This document shows, in pieces, positions 59,362 to 64,000 of a stretch of DNA of 64,000 nt; within the stretch, counting starts at the first letter, position 1, and every line of letters begins with the position of its first letter. The position numbers and the translations under genes are program-made. Under the pieces are notes generated by a model, which was not told the origin of the DNA, did no database searches, and was given only the letters and a program-made list of their open reading frames with translations. The stretch lies in the NCBI GenBank assembly GCA_963169635.1, contig CAUJDL010000052.1, forward strand, positions 1 through 64,000, written 5' to 3'. This stretch comes from Bacteroidota bacterium. GTDB lineage: Bacteria > Bacteroidota > Bacteroidia > Chitinophagales > Chitinophagaceae.

Positions 59362-59368
59362 CAACATT

Positions 59369-59992
59369 ATGAATAAGAAAAAGTTATTGTATTATGCTGC
59401 TTCGTTTGTAGTATTTATTTTAATATTTTGGGCAGCTTTATATTTATTTACAGATACATTTAATCAAAAAAGATTAAAAGAAAGATCTATCGTTCGTGAG
59501 TTTGCTTTTTATAAAGAAGATGGCAGCATATTTACTAATGCTAATATGCAAGGAAAAGTTTGTGTAGTAGAATATTTTTTTACTACATGCCCAAATATTT
59601 GTCCTGTAATGAATAATAATATGAAAAAAGTATATGAAGCTTTTAAAAATGAACCAGACTTTTTAATTGTTTCTCATACTTGTGACCCTAAAAGAGATTC
59701 TGTAGCTAAGCTAAAAAAATATGCAGATTCATTAGGTGTAGATACAAAAAAATGGGCTTTCTTAACTGGCAGAAAAGATAGCTTATATAATATGGCAAGA
59801 GTAAGTTATGGAATAGATGACCCACATAATATTGTAAAGGATATTAAAGACGATTTTTTGCACTCTCAATTTTTTGCTTTGGTAGATAAAAATGGCTCTG
59901 TAAGAGGGCAAGTATATGATGGCTTAAAAGATAAAGACATTGAAAAACTGAAGAAAGACATTAAATTATTATTGAAAGAAAAAAACAAATAA
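59369..59992 (+). CDS. SCO1/SenC family copper chaperone-like protein
   Basis: From ATG 59369 (207 aa) the protein starts MNKKKLLYYAASFVVFILIF, a membrane anchor. The thioredoxin-like SCO domain has the copper-binding Cx3C in FTTCPNICPVM (Cys74, Cys78) and the third ligand His165 in FLHSQFFALVD. SCO proteins deliver copper to cytochrome oxidase CuA or act as thiol reductases. It overlaps the downstream Fur-family gene by 1 bp (TAATG), so the two are translationally linked. Confidence 0.92.
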   Translation: MNKKKLLYYAASFVVFILIFWAALYLFTDTFNQKRLKERSIVREFAFYKEDGSIFTNANMQGKVCVVEYFFTTCPNICPVMNNNMKKVYEAFKNEPDFLIVSHTCDPKRDSVAKLKKYADSLGVDTKKWAFLTGRKDSLYNMARVSYGIDDPHNIVKDIKDDFLHSQFFALVDKNGSVRGQVYDGLKDKDIEKLKKDIKLLLKEKNK

Positions 59993-60408
59993 TGAATACG
60001 GGTGTTTTAGATATTTTGAGAAATAATAATTTAAGTATTACAGATAGCAGAAAAAAAATACTTGAAATGTTTCAGCAGGCAGATGGTGCATTAGCTCATG
60101 CAGATATTGAAAAGAAAAGTAAAGACAAGTTTGATAGAGTAACTATTTATAGAACCTTACAAACTTTTGAACAAAAAGGAATAATACATACTATACCTAC
60201 AGCAGATAATGCAGTTTTATATGCACTGTGTAAAGAGGCTTGTACACAAGGTCATCATCAAGATAATCACTTACATTTTATTTGCGATAATTGTAATACT
60301 ACCTATTGTTTAAATCATATACCTTTTTCATCTATTAAATTACCTAAAGGGTTTACAAAAAACAGAACAGATATAATTGTTAGTGGTATTTGTAATAAAT
60401 GTAATTAA
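59992..60408 (+). CDS. Fur family transcriptional regulator (Zur-like candidate)
   Basis: A 138-aa Fur-family protein. The winged helix has DRVTIYRTLQTFEQKGIIH, the family recognition helix region. The dimerisation part has a His-rich metal site (GHHQDNHLHF) and structural zinc motifs CDNC and CNKC. Zur, Fur and PerR cannot be separated reliably by eye. The neighbouring MerC and SCO genes point to zinc or copper homeostasis. The palindrome in the MerC promoter is a candidate target. Confidence 0.92.
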   Translation: MNTGVLDILRNNNLSITDSRKKILEMFQQADGALAHADIEKKSKDKFDRVTIYRTLQTFEQKGIIHTIPTADNAVLYALCKEACTQGHHQDNHLHFICDNCNTTYCLNHIPFSSIKLPKGFTKNRTDIIVSGICNKCN

Positions 60409-60441
60409 GTTTGCTATCATTTATTGTTTAATTTATACCAA

Positions 60442-61419
60442 ATGATTTTAGTTACAGGAGCATCTGGTTTAGTTGGCTCTCATTTAATAATACAATTAAC
60501 TGCTCAACAAAAAAAAGTTAGGGCTTTATATTTTAATACACCACCTACGCAAAATATTTCTCAAGAAAATATAGAATGGTTTAAAGCAGATATTTTAGAT
60601 GTAGTAGCTTTAGAAGAAGCTATGCAAGATGTAACACAGGTTTATCATTGTGCTGCAATTGTATCTTTTAATCCTGCTAAAAAAAATCATATACATCATA
60701 TCAATATACAAGGTACAGCTAATGTAGTAAATGCTTGTTTGCAAAACAATGTACAAAAATTAGTTTATGTAAGTTCTGTAGCTGCATTAGGTAGAATAAG
60801 AGAAGGAATTGCCATAGATGAAACGATGAATTGGACAGAAGAAACCAGCAACAGCGAATATGGTAAAAGCAAATTTTTAGCAGAAATGGAAGTTTGGCGT
60901 AGCATTGGTGAAGGATTAAATGCTGTAATTGTAAACCCTGTAATTATTTTAGGTGCAGGAGATTGGCACAAAGGCTCTACAGAAATTTTTAAATCGGCTT
61001 ATGAAGAATTTCCTTGGTACACAGAAGGTACAACAGGTTTTGTAGATGTACAAGATGTTTGTAAAGCAATGATTGCATTAATGAATAGTAATATAGTAGC
61101 AGAGCGTTTTATTCTTAGTGCAGAAACAGTATCTTACCAATATATTTTTACAAAAATTGCTCAAGCATTTCATAAAAAACCACCACATAAAAAAGTAACT
61201 CCATTAATAGCTGCATTAGTTTGGCGTTGGGAGGCAATCAAAGGAAAACTTACAGGCATTGCACCTTTGCTTACAAAAGAAACAGCTAAAACTGCACAAA
61301 CAAAAGCATCTTTTAACAACGAAAAGCTATTAAAGTATTTACCAGATTTTTCTTATACACCTTTAACAACATCTATTAAAAGAATTTGTGCTGAGCTTAA
61401 AGAAATAAATCAGCTATAA
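60442..61419 (+). CDS. NAD-dependent epimerase/dehydratase family protein
   Basis: An extended short-chain dehydrogenase, 325 aa from ATG 60442 (MILVTGASGLVGSHL). An in-frame TTG at 60424 would add six atypical residues. The cofactor motif GASGLVG is at residues 6-12, YHCAAIVSF is the downstream NAD loop, and the catalytic YxxxK is in SEYGKSKFLAE. The fold resembles dihydroflavonol reductase/epimerase-type SDRs; substrate unknown. Confidence 0.92.
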   Translation: MILVTGASGLVGSHLIIQLTAQQKKVRALYFNTPPTQNISQENIEWFKADILDVVALEEAMQDVTQVYHCAAIVSFNPAKKNHIHHINIQGTANVVNACLQNNVQKLVYVSSVAALGRIREGIAIDETMNWTEETSNSEYGKSKFLAEMEVWRSIGEGLNAVIVNPVIILGAGDWHKGSTEIFKSAYEEFPWYTEGTTGFVDVQDVCKAMIALMNSNIVAERFILSAETVSYQYIFTKIAQAFHKKPPHKKVTPLIAALVWRWEAIKGKLTGIAPLLTKETAKTAQTKASFNNEKLLKYLPDFSYTPLTTSIKRICAELKEINQL

Positions 61420-61422
61420 ATT

Positions 61423-62559
61423 TTATTTAATTTTTAAATCTGCAACAACAGGGTAATGGTCAGATGCTTTAATTGTAGGAATATAGCATTGAAGTGTTTT
61501 AAATTTTTTAGATGTTAATATTACATCTATTCTAAGTGTTGGTGCTAAATCGTAATAAGTAGCACCAATACCAAAACCTTTTGCAATAAATGCATCTGTT
61601 AATCCATTTTTAATGGTATGATAAACATAGCTTGTAGGTACACTGTTTAAATCTGCACAAAAAATAATAGGGTATTTACTTTTATTCAATTGCTCTTTTA
61701 TAAATTTTGCTTGTGTAATATGCTCTTTAGCATAATGTTGTAAACGTGTAAATTTAGAAGGATTGTTAGTAAGAAATTCAATTTCTTTTTTACCTATCAA
61801 ATCAAAGTTTAATGTACTATCAAGCATATTTGCTTTAATATACATAGACCTTAAATGTGTATTAAAAACTCTTATTGTATCTTTTTCTTTTACAATATCT
61901 ACATAAGATAAAGATTCTGCTATGTTATTAATTTTATAAGCCATACTACCAGAATCTACAATTGGATAACGAGAAAAAATAACAGTACCATATTGTATAA
62001 AAGCATAATACTGTTGTAAAGATTGATCTACACAAAAGTAGTGGTAAGGATAATTATATTGTTGGCTGATATCTTTTAAACAAGATCTAAAATGTATAGA
62101 AGTATGCTCTTGAAAATCTTGCAAACAAATAACATCTGCATTTGTTTTACCAATAAACTCCATCATATTTCTTCTTATACTGCCTGGAGTATCATTAGCA
62201 ATTTGGCTATCTAAAAATTCTTGAACATTCCACGATAAAACACGTAATGAATTTTCTTTTTTTTCTTGCTCAAAAGTTTTTGGAATATTAATAGCGAAAG
62301 TGCTAAAAATATTTTCGCTGCCAAGTAAAATAATTAATAAAAAAAGCCAGCTAAATTTTCTATAAAAAATAATTACTATTAATAACCATAATAGCATACC
62401 AATAAATAAATAAGGAAATCCTAATGCTAAAAAAGTTAATACACTAAACTGTGTAGCATTAATATAAGGAGTACAGCAACTGAGTAAATACAAAAAGCTA
62501 TAAATACATCCAGCTATAAAAAATATATTACCAACTATTTTTTTTATTGGTGTAGCCAT
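61423..62559 (-). CDS. Membrane-anchored endonuclease/exonuclease/phosphatase family protein
   Basis: A 378-aa protein with three N-terminal hydrophobic helices (about 9-30, 38-62 and 68-90) and a C-terminal EEP domain. EEP motifs: LRVLSWNVQEF (metal-binding Asn), VICLQDFQEH (Gln-Asp in place of the usual Gln-Glu), FCADLNSVPTS (Asp, Asn) and KASDHYPVVADL (catalytic His with Asp). Substrate could be nucleic acid or phospholipid. It lies 3 bp after the rhomboid gene, so the three minus-strand genes form an operon. Confidence 0.9.
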   Translation of the reverse strand: MATPIKKIVGNIFFIAGCIYSFLYLLSCCTPYINATQFSVLTFLALGFPYLFIGMLLWLLIVIIFYRKFSWLFLLIILLGSENIFSTFAINIPKTFEQEKKENSLRVLSWNVQEFLDSQIANDTPGSIRRNMMEFIGKTNADVICLQDFQEHTSIHFRSCLKDISQQYNYPYHYFCVDQSLQQYYAFIQYGTVIFSRYPIVDSGSMAYKINNIAESLSYVDIVKEKDTIRVFNTHLRSMYIKANMLDSTLNFDLIGKKEIEFLTNNPSKFTRLQHYAKEHITQAKFIKEQLNKSKYPIIFCADLNSVPTSYVYHTIKNGLTDAFIAKGFGIGATYYDLAPTLRIDVILTSKKFKTLQCYIPTIKASDHYPVVADLKIK

Positions 62560-62562
62560 TGT

Positions 62563-63480
62563 TTAAATATCTTCTTTACTTGCTTTGGTTAAAAAATCTT
62601 TTTCTTCAGCAGTAAGACTTTCGTAACCTGATTTATTTATTTTGTCTAAAATAGTATCTATACGTTCTTGTGTAAGATTAGGTTTTTTAAGAAAAGGTTC
62701 TTTTTCTGTTTTATAATAATGATGCTGTTGTTGATATTTTTTTTCGGGGTTAAATAAATTATTTACCCATGATGCAAATTGGTACATCCAATTACCTAAA
62801 TCTCTTCCTCTGTTTAATTGATGTATAAATAAAAAACCTACCATAGCACCAGCTAATAAAGCAAAAACAATGCTACCACCACTTGTAGCCATTACACTAA
62901 ATTGTAATGCAGCATAAACAGCCATTAAAATCCATAAAGGAATACCACCATTAATAAAAGGAAAAATTTTATAATTAGGTGCAAGTGTTGTAGTAGCAAC
63001 AGCTACAGCCATTACAGATGCTCCACCTCCTACAATATAAAAATTAGTTGATGCAGCTTGAGCAGTAATATTTGCTGTAAGCAAAAAAGCTAATGCACCA
63101 GCAATGCCACCATATAAATAAATAGGCAACATTTTTCTATTACCTGCTAAGTCTTGTAAAATATATCCAAAACCCCAAAGCCATAATATAGTTGTAATTA
63201 AAGACCAAAAATTGTAATGAGAAAACATGTATAATAAAATAGTCCATGGTTTGCTCCACAACTTATCTATAGATGCATGTAATACAAACCAATTAAATAC
63301 CTCTTGATTAAAATGAGTTTCTGCAACACTTGCAGGATTGTAAGACATGGTATAAGCTAATCTAAAAAAACTTAGCACAACAAAAATCATTGCATTCAGA
63401 AAAATAATGATAACAAGATTATTATCTGTAGCACCCAATAATGGATGTTTAGATTTTTTGGGGAGTTCTCTAATACTCAT
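62563..63480 (-). CDS. Rhomboid-family membrane protein, probably lacking the catalytic histidine
   Basis: A 305-aa protein with about six membrane helices and rhomboid landmarks: PWTILLYMFSHYNFWSLITT (TM2-like loop), GGGASVMAVA around Ser155, and the closing GAMVGFLFIHQLNRGRD. Where active rhomboids have a conserved A-H-L-G-G, this one reads A-L-L-A-G (207-211), so the catalytic His is Leu208. The C-terminal 60 residues are a cytosolic helical tail as in Bacteroidota rhomboids. Its ATG follows the preceding gene's TAA with no gap. Confidence 0.9.
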   Translation of the reverse strand: MSIRELPKKSKHPLLGATDNNLVIIIFLNAMIFVVLSFFRLAYTMSYNPASVAETHFNQEVFNWFVLHASIDKLWSKPWTILLYMFSHYNFWSLITTILWLWGFGYILQDLAGNRKMLPIYLYGGIAGALAFLLTANITAQAASTNFYIVGGGASVMAVAVATTTLAPNYKIFPFINGGIPLWILMAVYAALQFSVMATSGGSIVFALLAGAMVGFLFIHQLNRGRDLGNWMYQFASWVNNLFNPEKKYQQQHHYYKTEKEPFLKKPNLTQERIDTILDKINKSGYESLTAEEKDFLTKASKEDI

Positions 63481-64000
63481 TTAAAAGAATGTTTTTTTAT
63501 TAGTTTTATTCCAATAGTACACTAAAATTACACCCACTAATGCACCACCTAAATGTGCAATATGAGCTACATTATCTCCAGCAGAGTTTTGTATAGCTTG
63601 CATAAACTCAAACCCTGCATAAATTAATACAAACCATTTTGCTTTTAATGGAAATAAAAAATAAATATAAATACGTGTATTAGGAAATAAATAACCAAAT
63701 GCTGCCAAGCAACCAAATACAGCACCACTTGCACCAAGTGTAGCTTCATTTAATTTAAATCTGTTGCTGTATAATAATTCTTTTTGTTGATCAAAAGGTA
63801 GCATGTGAAATGCTTCTACAATTGGTTGCATATCGTAGTATAAAACTATCATGTGGCATAATGCTGCACCTAAACCACATATCATATAAAATATAAGAAA
63901 TCTTTTTGGTCCCCAAACATTTTCAAGTATAGAACCAAACATCCATAAAGCAAACATATTACTTAGCAAGTGTCCAAAACTGCCATGCATAAACATGTGT
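63481..64000 (-). CDS. Rhomboid family intramembrane serine protease, 5' end outside window (partial)
   Basis: The minus-strand frame runs off the right edge; about 173 residues are visible. MFMHGSFGHLLSNMFALWMF is the conserved TM2 region, normally internal, so the ATG at 63996 is not the start. The catalytic serine is in LGASGAVFGC and the catalytic histidine in HIAHLGGALVG, so this copy looks active. Directly followed by the divergent rhomboid paralogue. Confidence 0.93.
   Translation of the reverse strand, partial: HMFMHGSFGHLLSNMFALWMFGSILENVWGPKRFLIFYMICGLGAALCHMIVLYYDMQPIVEAFHMLPFDQQKELLYSNRFKLNEATLGASGAVFGCLAAFGYLFPNTRIYIYFLFPLKAKWFVLIYAGFEFMQAIQNSAGDNVAHIAHLGGALVGVILVYYWNKTNKKTFF

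Noticed and set aside
59345-59368. Upstream ATG for the SCO gene
   Set aside because: The TACATTTG promoter box lies between this ATG and the one at 59369, so it would probably not be transcribed.

Overview
The window looks like chromosomal DNA of a low-GC (roughly 30%) member of the Bacteroidota, most likely Chitinophagales or a close relative. Evidence: a type IX secretion (T9SS) regulator of the PorX type; exported proteins with T9SS type A and type B C-terminal sorting domains; an uppS - bamA - ompH - ompH - murI envelope block; promoters of the TTTG / TAnnTTTG class; and an almost complete lack of Shine-Dalgarno sequences. Nearly all of the window is coding. I saw no tRNA, rRNA, CRISPR array, insertion sequence or prophage block. 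The genus assignment is inference.

Layout. 1-2.2 kb: an edge-truncated TPR lipoprotein and asd. 2.2-3.8 kb: the only clearly accessory-looking stretch, holding a candidate small RNA with its own promoter and terminator, and a translationally coupled pair (DUF3800 protein plus a small possible BECR-fold nuclease). 4-6.2 kb: phosphate transport (DUF47/PhoU-like plus PiT) and rbfA. 6.3-13.4 kb: a LolC/E-type permease, then the minus-strand envelope block murI, two OmpH/Skp chaperones, bamA and uppS. 13.6-22.1 kb: a type B T9SS cargo protein, a glycosyltransferase, a 3HCDH-like protein, a PDZ aspartic protease, a DCC thiol oxidoreductase and a large type A T9SS cargo protein. 22.2-37 kb: information processing (gyrB, rimM, pheT, zapB-like, zapA, trmD, an S4 protein, alaS, mfd) plus an aminotransferase.

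37.1-46.9 kb: a 1588-aa exported TPR/WD40/caspase-like protein, a GNAT acetyltransferase, a bifunctional Rel/SpoT enzyme, a HAD phosphatase and an M28 peptidase. 47-54.8 kb: a single-domain response regulator, a beta-barrel protein, a T9SS-sorted endonuclease I next to porX, a methyltransferase, acs and adk. 54.9-64 kb: msrB lipoprotein, hemW, gpsA, a metal-homeostasis divergon (YceI fusion and MerC on one side, SCO and a Fur-family regulator on the other), an epimerase, an exo/endonuclease/phosphatase protein, and two tandem rhomboids, one of which seems to lack its catalytic histidine.

Themes. Promoter boxes often sit only 6-8 nt upstream of the ATG, implying near-leaderless mRNAs, and they correct several gene starts. 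Convergent neighbours repeatedly overlap at their stops, three times through one shared TTAA. The best candidates for something new are the DUF3800/BECR-like pair with its convergent small RNA, the operator-like palindrome inside the MerC promoter, and the exported caspase-like protein.
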